This document shows positions 1-7,942 of a DNA stretch of 26,587 nt, piece by piece; the first letter of the stretch is position 1; every line of letters starts with the position of its first letter. The position numbers and the translations under genes are program-made. Under the pieces are notes generated by a model. The model was given only the letters and a program-made list of their open reading frames with translations, did no database searches and was not told the DNA's origin. The DNA is from CAYPIE01 sp964410665 (lineage in GTDB: Bacteria; Planctomycetota; Planctomycetia; Gemmatales; Gemmataceae): assembly GCA_964410665.1 (NCBI GenBank), contig CAYPIE010000081.1, positions 1 to 26,587 of the forward strand, written 5' to 3'.

Positions 1-736
1 CGAGGATCGGCAGGGTTTCGGGGTCCGCCGAGAGCGACTCGAGGTCGAGTATGGCCGTGCCGTCGGCGCCGGGTGTCCAGGTGTACCAGGCCGACTCGGA
101 GGGTGTTGCCGCCCCCGCGTGGTTGGGCTCGCCCTCCTCCCCGGTGAAGCCGACGTTGTAGCCGGAGGCAAAGAGACGGTCGAAGTCGTCGAGCATCAGG
201 ACTTCCGCCCCGGCGAACCGGTCGTTTGTGGTAAATTGGCCGGAGAGACTAAACTCTTCCTCCTGGTCACCGGGCCCGTCGATGGCGATGCGATAGGTGG
301 TGCCCTCGGTGACGGCCAGTGCGGCGACTCTTCCATATAAGTCGTTCTCAACGACGGCAGCCACCTCGGTGAGTGCCTCGACCGTGTTGCCGGTGTAAAC
401 CGCCAAGCTCACTTGGCCCAATTGGAAGGGACCCGCGCTGGAAAATTGTCCTCGCAGAAACAGGTTCCCGTCCTCCTGTGCGGTCCAGGAGTACCAGGTG
501 GAGGCCAGAGGTTCGGCGTCGCCGGAATGGTTGGGCTCGCCGGGCTCGCCGGTGAAGCCGGTGTTGTTGCCCGAGACGGAAAAGAAGTTATTCGTGAAGT
601 CGTCCGATTCAAGCATCAGGACCTCGGCGTCGGCGAACAGGTCGTTGCCAACGGGAGTGATGCGGTCCTCGAGGGTGAGAAAGCCGAGGGGGGCCGGGCG
701 GTTGCGCTTGGCGTGGTTCCGGGCATAACGCGGCAT
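1..736 (-). CDS. Surface/secreted protein with LEDR motif and tandem PPC-like beta domains (3' end outside window)
   Basis: The first 245 residues are visible; the rest lies beyond the left edge. I place the start at the ATG at 734-736, because AGGAG lies 8 bases upstream. Residues 1-20 are basic and lack a hydrophobic signal peptide. They are followed by LEDRITPVG (residues 22-30), an N-terminal motif also present in the 1146-residue protein at 7943-11383. Two similar beta-rich domains follow (about 31-168 and 171 onward). Each has the order ND-F-A-AEVLML, GFTGE-GEPNH-G, a WY-WT motif, and LAVYTG in the first copy. This pattern is typical of PPC-like domains in bacterial extracellular proteins. 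I infer a surface or secreted role. No catalytic domain is visible in the part shown, so the enzymatic function, if any, is unknown. Confidence 0.85.
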   Translation of the reverse strand, partial: MPRYARNHAKRNRPAPLGFLTLEDRITPVGNDLFADAEVLMLESDDFTNNFFSVSGNNTGFTGEPGEPNHSGDAEPLASTWYSWTAQEDGNLFLRGQFSSAGPFQLGQVSLAVYTGNTVEALTEVAAVVENDLYGRVAALAVTEGTTYRIAIDGPGDQEEEFSLSGQFTTNDRFAGAEVLMLDDFDRLFASGYNVGFTGEEGEPNHAGAATPSESAWYTWTPGADGTAILDLESLSADPETLPIL

Positions 737-1100
737 AAGATGCGCTCCTGCATGAGGCTGCGAAGGTCAGTCCTGCGAGTCGAGGCAGGTCGTCGCCGCA
801 CGGTGCGGCAACAGGTTCGGTCTCAATCCGCAAGCCATGCTCGCAGAGGGTCAAAAATCGTGGATTTTTTTACCTCGCGGTGGGATCCGCAATCGAGGAG
901 AATGCCGAGTTGGCAGGGAGTTCGACCTCAATGCGGGGTCTGGAGACTCTGGAAAACAGGAACCCTTCTCTTGATTTCCTGCTTCCCGGAGGAGCTGCCG
1001 TCAGACAGCGTCATAGCTGGTCAGACACCCGGAGCGAGCATACGATAAGCTATGCTTTTCCGCTTCCAGTCACTCCTTTCCCGATGAAAGGCAGGTCGTT
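737..1100. promoter_or_regulatory. Divergent intergenic region between the surface protein and aldehyde dehydrogenase
   Basis: This 364-base stretch separates two divergent genes and should hold both promoters. It contains an A/T tract at about 855-872. An inverted repeat, AGCATA (1037-1042) and TATGCT (1051-1056), has an 8-base loop, runs into a short T-run and lies 45 bases upstream of the dehydrogenase start. It could be an operator or a weak hairpin. I see no convincing gene here; the overlapping plus-strand reading frame is the complement of the real minus-strand gene plus noncoding DNA. Confidence 0.4.
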
Positions 1101-2609
1101 ATGTCCGTTGCAACTGAATCCTGCTCGCTTCCTGAATGCACGGTCGCATTTCTCAAGCAGAACCACCGGCTACTGATCAACGGCGAGTGGGTTGAGGCCG
1201 CGTCTGGCAAAAAATTTACAGTCCACGATCCATCGACCGGTGAGACCATCGCTCATGCTGCCGAGGGCGACAAGGCTGACATCGACATGGCCGTCAAGGC
1301 CGCCCGGCGGGCGTTTGAATCCGGCCCCTGGCCCGCGATGACCCCGTCCGAACGCGGCAAACTGATTTGGAAGCTCGCCGATCTGATCGAGTCCAATATC
1401 GAGCTGCTCGCCGATTTAGAGTCGCTCGACAACGGCAAATCCAGGACAATTGCCGCGGCCGTGGACATGCCGTTGGTGGTCGACATGTTCCGCTACATGG
1501 CCGGCTGGGCGACCAAAATCGAAGGGAAGACCATCCAGGTTTCGGCTCGCCCCATGCCGGGGGCTCAGTATCACGCCTATACCCTGCGCGAACCGATCGG
1601 CGTGGTCGGCCAAATCATTCCATGGAACTTCCCCATGCTGATGGCGTCTTGGAAGTTGGCTCCGGCCTTGGCCGCCGGCTGCACCATCGTATTGAAGGTG
1701 GCTGAGGAGACTCCCTTGAGCGCTCTGCGGGTTGGAGAACTGGTGCGAGAGGCAGGCTTCCCACCGGGGGTGGTCAACATCGTCACCGGCTTTGGGGAGA
1801 CGGCCGGGGCGGCCTTGGCTGCGCACCCCGACGTGGACAAGGTTGCTTTCACCGGCTCCACGGAGGTCGGCCGACTGATCGTCAAAGCGGCCGGCGAAAC
1901 GAACTTGAAAAAGGTCAGCTTGGAACTGGGCGGCAAAAGTCCGAACATCATCCTGCCCGACGCGGACCTGGCCGCGGCCGTTCCCGCCGCGGCGGATGCC
2001 ATTTTCTACAACCACGGCCAGTGCTGTACAGCCGGCTCACGCCTGTTCGCCCCCCGGAGTTTGTTCGACAAGGTGGTCGAGGGGGTTTCCGAAACGGCTG
2101 CCAACATGAAGCTCGGACCGGGTATGGACCCGACCACGCAGATGGGTCCGCTGATCTCCGACATTCAGTTGAACCGGGTGTGTGGCTACCTGGAGTCCGG
2201 TTACTCCGAGGGTGCCCGGGCAACGGTCGGTGGCAAACGCGCTGACCGTCCGGGTTACTTCGTCGAGCCGACGGTACTGGTCGACACCCGGCCCGAGATG
2301 AAAGTCGTCCGCGAAGAAATCTTCGGCCCCGTGGTGTCGGTCATCCCGTATGACGATGTGAGCGATCTGGCTGCGTTGGCCAACGAGACCTCTTTTGGGT
2401 TGGCCGCGGCGGTGTGGACCCGCGACATCAGTGCCGGACACCGGCTGGCACGGTTGATTAAGGCCGGTACTGTCTGGATCAACTGTTACAACCTTGCTGA
2501 CGCAGCCCTGCCGTTCGGCGGCTACAAGCATTCCGGCTGGGGCCGTGAGATGGGCCACGAGGCCGTCGATTTGTATCTCGAAACGAAAAGCGTGGCTGTC
2601 CAATTGTAA
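1101..2609 (+). CDS. NAD(P)-dependent aldehyde dehydrogenase (ALDH superfamily)
   Basis: A full-length ALDH of 502 residues, the usual size for the family, oxidising an aldehyde to a carboxylate with NAD(P)+. All hallmark elements are visible. PWNFP (174-178) and K199 are cofactor-site elements, TGSTEVGR (251-258) is the nucleotide-binding turn, and E275 in LELGGKSP is the general base. The catalytic thiol is in GQCCTAGSR, with C309 matching the position of the ALDH2 nucleophile, and the EEIFGP motif starts at 405. The closest resemblance is to the betaine-aldehyde/phenylacetaldehyde/ALDH1-2 type, but the substrate cannot be read from sequence. There is no signal peptide, so it is cytoplasmic. 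It appears monocistronic: the upstream gene diverges and the next gene downstream is on the other strand. Confidence 0.95.
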   Translation: MSVATESCSLPECTVAFLKQNHRLLINGEWVEAASGKKFTVHDPSTGETIAHAAEGDKADIDMAVKAARRAFESGPWPAMTPSERGKLIWKLADLIESNIELLADLESLDNGKSRTIAAAVDMPLVVDMFRYMAGWATKIEGKTIQVSARPMPGAQYHAYTLREPIGVVGQIIPWNFPMLMASWKLAPALAAGCTIVLKVAEETPLSALRVGELVREAGFPPGVVNIVTGFGETAGAALAAHPDVDKVAFTGSTEVGRLIVKAAGETNLKKVSLELGGKSPNIILPDADLAAAVPAAADAIFYNHGQCCTAGSRLFAPRSLFDKVVEGVSETAANMKLGPGMDPTTQMGPLISDIQLNRVCGYLESGYSEGARATVGGKRADRPGYFVEPTVLVDTRPEMKVVREEIFGPVVSVIPYDDVSDLAALANETSFGLAAAVWTRDISAGHRLARLIKAGTVWINCYNLADAALPFGGYKHSGWGREMGHEAVDLYLETKSVAVQL

Positions 2610-2619
2610 GTGTGCTTAT

Positions 2620-2676
2620 GGCCGAAGCCTTCCGGCCGGACGGGTAGTAAGCCCCACCGGCCGAAGGGTGGCCGAA
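2620..2676 (+). terminator. GC-rich hairpin and GGCCGAA repeats after aldehyde dehydrogenase
   Basis: Eleven bases after the stop codon, GGCCGAAG (2620-2627) can pair imperfectly with TTCCGGCC (2630-2637). GGCCGAA recurs at 2659-2665 and 2670-2676. The hairpin is well placed for a terminator but lacks a following T-run, so it may be only a stabilising 3' structure or a small repeat cluster. Confidence 0.3.
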
Positions 2677-2805
2677 AGTAGAAGATAGAAAGTAGTCAGT
2701 AGGTAGAGGAAGATTTGGGGGTGGTAGGCTGGGAGTCTGCGAAGGGCGAGTGCCTTATAGCGATGTTCCACAGCGACATCTGAAAGCAAGTGATGTGGGT
2801 TGAAG

Positions 2806-3228
2806 CTAGGGTTTGGGAAAACTGAAGTGAAGGACTTTCCCCAGCCAGTTAAGCAGGGACAGCAGGATCGGGTGGATCGTGGTCGGGGTCCAGAGCTGTT
2901 GGGGGGTCACGCGCATTTCCAACACCGCCATTTGTGTACTGGCATCCCAGCGAAGCAGTGAATAGTGCTGTTCGGTGACCACCATCATCCAAGCGTTCTC
3001 GGGAAGCACATCGTCTTGAGATGCAATGCGCTTACCGGGTGTGATGGAACGGAATGGTTGGATGTTGAGAAGTCCTTGGTCGAAGGGGAAGCTCATCATT
3101 GCACTCCCATGGATCAAGCAACACTGACATGCAGGATGGGCGGCTCGCTCAAGCGGACCTAGGCCAGGGATCAGATTGGCGAGTAGGTGGGCTCGGACCT
3201 CAGAGCTTAGAGCAGGCAGCGTCACCAT
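2806..3228 (-). CDS. Hypothetical protein, 140 residues
   Basis: I do not recognise this protein. It reads as coding on this strand, with plausible codon choice throughout and a compact hydrophobic/aromatic C-terminal part (for example AWMMVVTEQHYSLLRWD and LLSLLNWLGKVLHFSF). The frame stays open upstream to a TTG at 3333, but that extension has poor composition and no ribosome binding site. I therefore use the ATG at 3226-3228, which also lacks a clear Shine-Dalgarno sequence, so the start is uncertain. There are four cysteine or histidine residues close together near residues 31-39 (H-x3-CQCC), which may be chance. No signal peptide is seen. It is probably monocistronic and diverges from the lipoprotein at 3550. 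Confidence 0.5.
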   Translation of the reverse strand: MVTLPALSSEVRAHLLANLIPGLGPLERAAHPACQCCLIHGSAMMSFPFDQGLLNIQPFRSITPGKRIASQDDVLPENAWMMVVTEQHYSLLRWDASTQMAVLEMRVTPQQLWTPTTIHPILLSLLNWLGKVLHFSFPKP

Positions 3229-3549
3229 GGGTTTCACAATTCTGTTGGAGGGACGCGATACAGTCCTTCGACCATTCTCTGGAGACGCCACATCGAGTCT
3301 ATTGGAAACGAAATTTAAGAAAATAAATACCAAATTATCTTAAGTGCTAAATCTCTCTGTTGTCAACTTCTTCCTGGTTTTTGCGATTTTGTCTTCTGCG
3401 AACGGACCGTTCTTGCGGATTTAGAAGTCATCCAGCCGAACCGTTGCGCGCATTGACGACGGGGTTCCGATCGACGAAAGTTGCATAAGTCCGATCAGGA
3501 GCATCACCCTGGTTTCTACCTCACGTGAGTGCCAGAGAGGTTCAATGGT
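3229..3549. promoter_or_regulatory. AT-rich divergent intergenic region
   Basis: This 321-base stretch lies between the hypothetical gene at 2806-3228 and the lipoprotein gene. About 3308-3390 is markedly more AT-rich than the rest of the window and is the likely promoter zone for one or both genes. I cannot assign specific -10/-35 boxes with confidence. No additional gene is seen. Confidence 0.35.
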
Positions 3550-4161
3550 ATGGTTCGTCTTCGTGCCGTCATTCTGATTGCGGTTGTGGCAAGCGGGTGT
3601 ATCCCGGTCAGCGAGCCCCTTGAGGACGCGGGGCACGCGACTCTGGAGCGGGGGTTGCTTGGCAAATGGCAGGTGAACGATGAGCAGGGGCGTACGTTGA
3701 CGCTCACCGTCGACCGTCCGAAGGTCCCCGGCAATCCCAACGGGATGATGCGCGTAGCCTGGTCGGAAGGGAACCGATCGTATCGCCACTGGTTTACCAC
3801 ATCGACCCACGGCAAACACACCTATCTGACCGTCTTCCTCGAGGTCAAGGGGACCGGGCCTGCGGATTTCAGCCAGGCGGGTGCGTTCGAGAAATGGCAG
3901 AAGAGCAAACAAGCCAAGTCGCATGGCATTTACCATTATGCCCTCGACGGTGACATTTGCACACTCTTTGAGGCCAAAGCCGACCTGGACTTGGCCGCAC
4001 TCGCCCGGGGAGTGGATATGCCGCGGCCAAAGCCGATCGCGAAAAAGCAGGGGGTTTGGCAAACACCGGAGGGTTGGTTGGCGACCTTGTTCGCCGATCA
4101 AGGGCCTGAGCCATTGTTTGATCGGAAGCGCAAGCATGTGCTTCAGCGACTCAAGGAATGA
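3550..4161 (+). CDS. Putative secreted lipoprotein, unknown function
   Basis: A 203-residue protein starting at the ATG at 3550, chosen because AGAGAGG lies 9 bases upstream; an in-frame GTG at 3529 has no such site. The N-terminus is basic (MVRLR), then hydrophobic (AVILIAVVASG), ending at C17, so ASG-C is a plausible lipobox and the protein is probably lipid-anchored in the periplasm or outer membrane. After it comes a GKW...LTLTVDR...W...Y region that looks like short beta strands. A helical stretch around residues 120-165 includes a DICTLFEAKADLDLAAL segment. I do not recognise a family. It converges with the polysaccharide-degrading fusion gene 87 bases downstream, so it is probably transcribed alone. 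Confidence 0.75.
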   Translation: MVRLRAVILIAVVASGCIPVSEPLEDAGHATLERGLLGKWQVNDEQGRTLTLTVDRPKVPGNPNGMMRVAWSEGNRSYRHWFTTSTHGKHTYLTVFLEVKGTGPADFSQAGAFEKWQKSKQAKSHGIYHYALDGDICTLFEAKADLDLAALARGVDMPRPKPIAKKQGVWQTPEGWLATLFADQGPEPLFDRKRKHVLQRLKE

Positions 4162-4248
4162 ACTCTTCGGTAGGGGTAACGTCCTCCGGAGGTCGCCAAC
4201 CCCTTGGTTTTCTCAGTTCACCGACCGTGGTGTCGCGACCTCGGTCGA

Positions 4249-6417
4249 TCAGTCTTGTCCGAGCCGACGTTTCCAGTCCGGTAGATCCTTCGCGAACAGA
4301 TCCCGCGCGTAATAACCAAGCCAGGAATAGCCGTTGCGGCGTTCATAGGAAATTGCCGCGAGGTTGTCGCGGGGAATGCCGTCACGGCTGCAAAAGATTG
4401 GCTGGTTGGTGTCGATGTCGTAAAACCTCGCCCACATGGGTGGGGCCTTGGGGTCTTTCTGGACGATGCGGTCATAGCCTTTTGGTTGGGTGGGGTCTTC
4501 CACCCGAACGAGTCGGATGCCTTCCAATTTAGCACGCTCGAACCAGGCGACCGCGGCTTCGATGGCCCGGATGATCGCTAGGCTTGGCGGGTCGGTGTCC
4601 ATGAGGAAACGCACGATGCGTACCGACTCGGCCCCGCTGAGCGAAGCGAGTTCATACGAACGAGCTTTGCGGGGCTCCAGAGTGATATGGTCGTGTTGGG
4701 CACACCAAACGGTGGGTGTTCCGTCCACACGAATCTGACACTTCAGGATACAGTCAATGCCCCGAGCGACCGCTTGCTGACACTGGTCGCGAATCGCTTC
4801 GGGGACAAACGCATACAGCCCTTTTCCCTGAGCAATGTCACGCAGGAGCGTCATCACCCCGATCATGGCGTTGTCGTTGAAGGTAATGTACCGGGCATAA
4901 CCTCGAGGGTTGGGGAAGCGTTGCGGCCAACCGCCGTTGTCATACTGGGCCTTGAGGAGGTAGCGAATGCCCCGCAAGGCGGCTTGCTGGAAGCGTGGAT
5001 CGCGGGTTTGGTGGAAAGCCTCGGCCAGGATGCGGATTTCGCGGTGGGTCGCCCCGTTATCGATGGTGGCGTCGTTGTCGGCTCGGTCCTGGAGGATCTC
5101 CGAGCGTTTTTCCTTCGAGTGTTTCTGTTTTCGGTCGTAGTTCTTGGGCCAGCCCCCGCTCTTGCGTTGGTACAACAGCACGTTCTCGACGATCCGTCGT
5201 TGTTCGGGTGGTAAAGCGGTGTCCATCGGGGCATCCGAGTTCTCCAACCGGGCAAGCCACTCCGGTCGTTGACCATCGCCGGTGGGTTCCCCTTGCAGAA
5301 CCCAGCTCAGGTTTAAGCGGGCCAGGGTAGAGCCCCCTTTGGGACCACCTTCAAAGTGGAGATAAATCCAGCCTTCACTTGGGGTTTTTGGGCGTCCAGC
5401 ATTGATCGAAGAGTAGGCAAAGCGACCGGCGTACACCAGTCGTTTCATCGGCCAGGTTTTTCCACCGTCGAAACTCGCCCAGATGGTGCCATGGTTGCGG
5501 CCACGTGGCGAGTCACAGTTGCTGTACAGCAAGATGTCTTTGCCCTGGACCGGTAAGCGTACCAGTCCCCCCATACAACCGTAGTTGGTGTCTTGGGGGC
5601 CATCGGGTAACACCTCGCAGATCGCCAGGTTCTTCCAGGTCTGGCCGCCATCGTCACTGATCGCGGTCCAGCGGCGGCGAGGGTTTTGACCTTCCGGAGC
5701 CCAGTGACGCCTCGAGTTATAATATAGCCGGCCGTCGGCAAGCTCCACGATGGCTGCTTCGCCGGTGCCGAAGGCGGGGAAGGGCGCGCTGGCCTTCCAG
5801 GTGTTGCCGTGGTCATCGCTGTAGATGGCGTTGGTGTAATGCCGCGGCCAGCGGGCACGTTCGTTCTTGCCGGCGTACCAGCGGGATGGGCGGAGTAGCC
5901 GGCCTCGATGCTTGCCGTGGCGGAGAGTGATCCCGTGCTCGTTCATGTGCATGGACGGGAGGTTGCCGTTGCGATCGTTGCCGATGCGAGTCGGTTGTTG
6001 CTTCCAGGTCTTACCGTGGTCCTGACTCCGGAAGATGGTGATGGGAGCGGGTGGGTGGTTGGCCTCGACAAAGGCGAAGATGTCCCCGGTGTTTTCATCT
6101 ACGGTCAAGCCGCCGGTTTGCCAGCCCGGGGCAAGCTTGATTTCCTTGCCCCAGGTCTTGCCCCCGTCCTCACTGCGGCGAACCCGGACCGGAGACCGGC
6201 CCCAGGTGACCAACACCGTGCCGTCCATGGCGACGACGACGTTGGGAAACCGATCATCTTCGAAAAGCGTTTGCAGCGCAAACTTCGGGGGTCCCAGCAG
6301 GGGAGCGACGTCTGCTTCGAGCGGCTTCTCGGTGGCAGTGATGGCACTGTTGCCGAACAGGCTGCCCAACAAAGCGACGATGACCACGGTGATGGGAACC
6401 CAAATCCTGGGGAGCAT
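4249..6417 (-). CDS. Secreted fusion: Asp-box (sialidase-like) beta-propeller + PL10 pectate lyase
   Basis: A 722-residue secreted enzyme. I start at the ATG at 6415-6417: AGGAG lies 7 bases upstream, and the next residues (PRIWVPITVVIVALLGSLFG) form a signal peptide. An in-frame start 54 bases upstream lacks this logic. Residues about 50-375 form a BNR/sialidase-like propeller with five Asp boxes (S-x-D-x-G-x-T-W type) near 81, 130, 199, 253 and 314, and a RFPN motif near 56 that may match the sialidase FRIP arginine. Residues about 403-717 match pectate lyase family 10, with SGGWPKN, TIDNGAT, WCAQHD, ARSYE and YSWLGYY motifs. PL10 enzymes cleave polygalacturonate by beta-elimination using calcium. 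The propeller could act on pectin side chains (for example exo-arabinanase-like) or only bind; its substrate is inferred, not shown. Confidence 0.9.
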   Translation of the reverse strand: MLPRIWVPITVVIVALLGSLFGNSAITATEKPLEADVAPLLGPPKFALQTLFEDDRFPNVVVAMDGTVLVTWGRSPVRVRRSEDGGKTWGKEIKLAPGWQTGGLTVDENTGDIFAFVEANHPPAPITIFRSQDHGKTWKQQPTRIGNDRNGNLPSMHMNEHGITLRHGKHRGRLLRPSRWYAGKNERARWPRHYTNAIYSDDHGNTWKASAPFPAFGTGEAAIVELADGRLYYNSRRHWAPEGQNPRRRWTAISDDGGQTWKNLAICEVLPDGPQDTNYGCMGGLVRLPVQGKDILLYSNCDSPRGRNHGTIWASFDGGKTWPMKRLVYAGRFAYSSINAGRPKTPSEGWIYLHFEGGPKGGSTLARLNLSWVLQGEPTGDGQRPEWLARLENSDAPMDTALPPEQRRIVENVLLYQRKSGGWPKNYDRKQKHSKEKRSEILQDRADNDATIDNGATHREIRILAEAFHQTRDPRFQQAALRGIRYLLKAQYDNGGWPQRFPNPRGYARYITFNDNAMIGVMTLLRDIAQGKGLYAFVPEAIRDQCQQAVARGIDCILKCQIRVDGTPTVWCAQHDHITLEPRKARSYELASLSGAESVRIVRFLMDTDPPSLAIIRAIEAAVAWFERAKLEGIRLVRVEDPTQPKGYDRIVQKDPKAPPMWARFYDIDTNQPIFCSRDGIPRDNLAAISYERRNGYSWLGYYARDLFAKDLPDWKRRLGQD

Positions 6418-6481
6418 CCTGGCACTCCTAGTAAGTACGCCGGCAGGGTAAGCGTTGGCAGAGGAACGCACTTGCCAAACC

Positions 6482-6510
6482 TATAGATGCAGCGACGCTG
6501 TGGTTCACAA
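6482..6510 (-). promoter_or_regulatory. Candidate sigma-70-type promoter for the propeller-pectate lyase gene
   Basis: Read on the minus strand, TTGTGA (6505-6510) and TCTATA (6482-6487) are separated by exactly 17 bases and end 64 bases before the ATG at 6417. Both boxes match the housekeeping consensus at four or more positions. It is a pattern match only. Confidence 0.35.
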
Positions 6511-6630
6511 GCACCACGTCGTTGGAGGGACACTAAAGGGTCCCAGCCCTCAGGTTAGCATTTCTGCCATTGCCGGGCGATGTTTGGCACGATCCATATC
6601 AAGTGAAAGTAGTTAAATGTGATCAAATAT

Positions 6631-6962
6631 ATGATCGAAGAAGAAGTCTTCATCGACGCCTTCCTGGCCGAGCCGGAGAACGACCTTCCCAAGTTGGTCT
6701 TCGCCGACTGGCTTGAGGAGCGGGAACGTACCACCGAGGCGTGGCGGATACGCACCTACCTGCTCGAGTACCGCCCCGGCTGGCAGACCGCCATGCAGTC
6801 GGATCAACATGGTCACCGTCGATCCCAAGCCAACTGCTTCCCGGCACTGGTTTCGGGCCGTGGTGATGACCTATGGCGGCTCGCTTGCCTGACCCTGCTC
6901 GATTTCATGGTGAGCCCGCAAACGCTCCCGCTGGAACGGGTCCAGTGGGTTTACACCGAGTG
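6631..6962 (+). CDS. TIGR02996 repeat-companion domain protein, interrupted by assembly gap
   Basis: The first 110 residues are visible before the run of N. Residues 1-45 match the TIGR02996 domain, with the hallmark EP-NDLPKLVFADWLEE. The rest resembles the protein at 25156-25833: the RPGW motif (48-51) corresponds to RPIW there, and LWRLACLTLL (81-90) to LWRLVILTL. It is therefore a paralogue, and an intact copy would be about 220-250 residues. I use the ATG at 6631, which aligns with the paralogue start; a GTG at 6619 in frame is less likely. The ribosome binding site is weak. Function is unknown; TIGR02996 is named for occurring beside repeat domains, but no repeats are visible here. The 3' end is lost in the gap. 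Confidence 0.8.
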
Positions 6963-7062
6963 NNNNNNNNNNNNNNNNNNNNNNNNNNNNNNNNNNNNNN
7001 NNNNNNNNNNNNNNNNNNNNNNNNNNNNNNNNNNNNNNNNNNNNNNNNNNNNNNNNNNNNNN
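6963..7062. other. Assembly gap (100 N)
   Basis: Exactly 100 undetermined bases, the conventional length for a scaffold gap of unknown true size. It interrupts the TIGR02996 gene that starts at 6631, so sequence and perhaps whole genes may be missing here. Confidence 0.99.
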
Positions 7063-7141
7063 ATGGCCAGGCTGGAAGTGCTGCCACCATCGGAAACTAC
7101 CTAGGTGAAGTGATGGTGACCGCCGCCCCTTCCACCGACTA
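7063..7141 (+). other. Post-gap fragment, possible C-terminus of a gene lost in the gap
   Basis: All three plus frames end within this stretch. The longest reaches TAG at 7139-7141 and would encode a short tail beginning GQAGSAATIGNY. Because the gap length is unknown, the frame of the gene that starts at 6631 cannot be carried across. The tail does not obviously resemble the end of the paralogue at 25156-25833, so it may belong to something else. Confidence 0.3.
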
Positions 7142-7160
7142 GGTCGGAATGCTCGAGGTT

Positions 7161-7637
7161 TTAAGTACCGCTGAATTGCAAGTACAGCGACAGTGCCACC
7201 GCGACCAGCAACAGGATCAGCCCGATCACCAAGAGGAGATAAAGCACCCCATACATTTTGTTGAGCGCGCCTAGGGCGTCCATCAGGTTGGTGATGTCAT
7301 TGCCCCGAGTGTCCACAACCTTTTGGAAATACGCCGCGCTCGAACGTGTCCAGACGCCTAGCAGCAGATAGATAATCGCCACCAGCGTGTAGTGGAAGAA
7401 GATCCCCCACAGCTGGTGATTGGGGGGTAGGTCGTTCATTTGCTCCTGCGCTTCGGCGGGGAGGTTGGAGACCCAGTCACCGGGTAGCTTGTCTTGATAA
7501 ATCGCCAGCAAGACCGAGATTGCCCCGATCAAGGCGAGTATCCCCACGATGATGAAGAACAAGCCGACCCAGCGCATCTTATGTGCCAGACTGCCGATCT
7601 CGGTATTCTGTCCCTCAGAAAACTCATATTCTGCCAT
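7161..7637 (-). CDS. Three-helix integral membrane protein (DUF5362-like)
   Basis: A 158-residue inner-membrane protein of unknown function. The start is the ATG at 7635-7637, preceded by GAGGAGAG six bases away; the open frame extends further upstream but without coding character. Three hydrophobic helices are clear at about residues 22-46, 76-97 and 129-153. A polar loop (47-75) rich in D, N, P and Q separates the first two, and an amphipathic stretch (100-128) precedes the last. The order of segments, with IGSLAHKMRW before helix 1 and a GVWTRSSAAYFQ turn after helix 2, resembles small proteins annotated as DUF5362. That assignment is from memory and tentative. It appears monocistronic. 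Confidence 0.85.
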   Translation of the reverse strand: MAEYEFSEGQNTEIGSLAHKMRWVGLFFIIVGILALIGAISVLLAIYQDKLPGDWVSNLPAEAQEQMNDLPPNHQLWGIFFHYTLVAIIYLLLGVWTRSSAAYFQKVVDTRGNDITNLMDALGALNKMYGVLYLLLVIGLILLLVAVALSLYLQFSGT

Positions 7638-7942
7638 GCGATTCTCTCCTCGATCGATGTCGGCCGCCAGCCTCGATACGGTGACGCAAGGTCGAAGGCC
7701 TTTGTCTTGAAAAAAAAACATGTTTTGGGAAAACATGAATCTGCTAGGTATCAGCATACGCAAGCGTATTGAGTAGGCCAGGGGCAAGCACGAGTTTTTT
7801 CAGGCCTTTCCCTTTTGGCGTGACCGACTCGAGCCCACGATGGAGATGCCTTGGGTCTCCAGCTCGCGAAGCGAATCCTCGTTCTACAGACGCCGGGCCG
7901 ACCGAGTGATCTGGGCATCAGCGCACGGCCCCGAGAACCGCC
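7638..7942. promoter_or_regulatory. Intergenic region with palindromes upstream of the membrane protein gene
   Basis: This 305-base stretch holds a perfect palindrome AAAACATGTTTT (7715-7726), a second AAAACATG (7730-7737), and an inverted repeat ATACGC-AA-GCGTAT (7756-7769). On the minus strand a weak promoter pair can be read: TTGCGT (7758-7763), 17 bases, then ATTCAT (7735-7740). If real, the ATACGC repeat would overlap the -35 box as an operator would. Separately, the minus-strand frame from about 7942 down to the TGA at 7800 looks coding-like (RELETQGISIVGSSRSR) but has an in-frame TAG at 7884-7886. It may be a relic of a decayed gene or chance. Confidence 0.3.

Noticed and set aside
413..1048. 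211-codon plus-strand frame
   Set aside because: It lies mostly opposite the surface-protein gene at 1-736, whose minus-strand product has clear repeated domains and a good ribosome binding site. The plus-strand product has no recognisable character.
1416..2015. 199-codon minus-strand frame inside aldehyde dehydrogenase
   Set aside because: It is the complement of an unambiguous dehydrogenase; its product is low in structure and rich in Arg, Gly and Asp as expected from a GC-rich antisense frame.
3421..4137. 238-codon minus-strand frame opposite the lipoprotein gene
   Set aside because: The plus-strand gene has a ribosome binding site and a lipoprotein signal; the antisense frame has neither and resembles no family.
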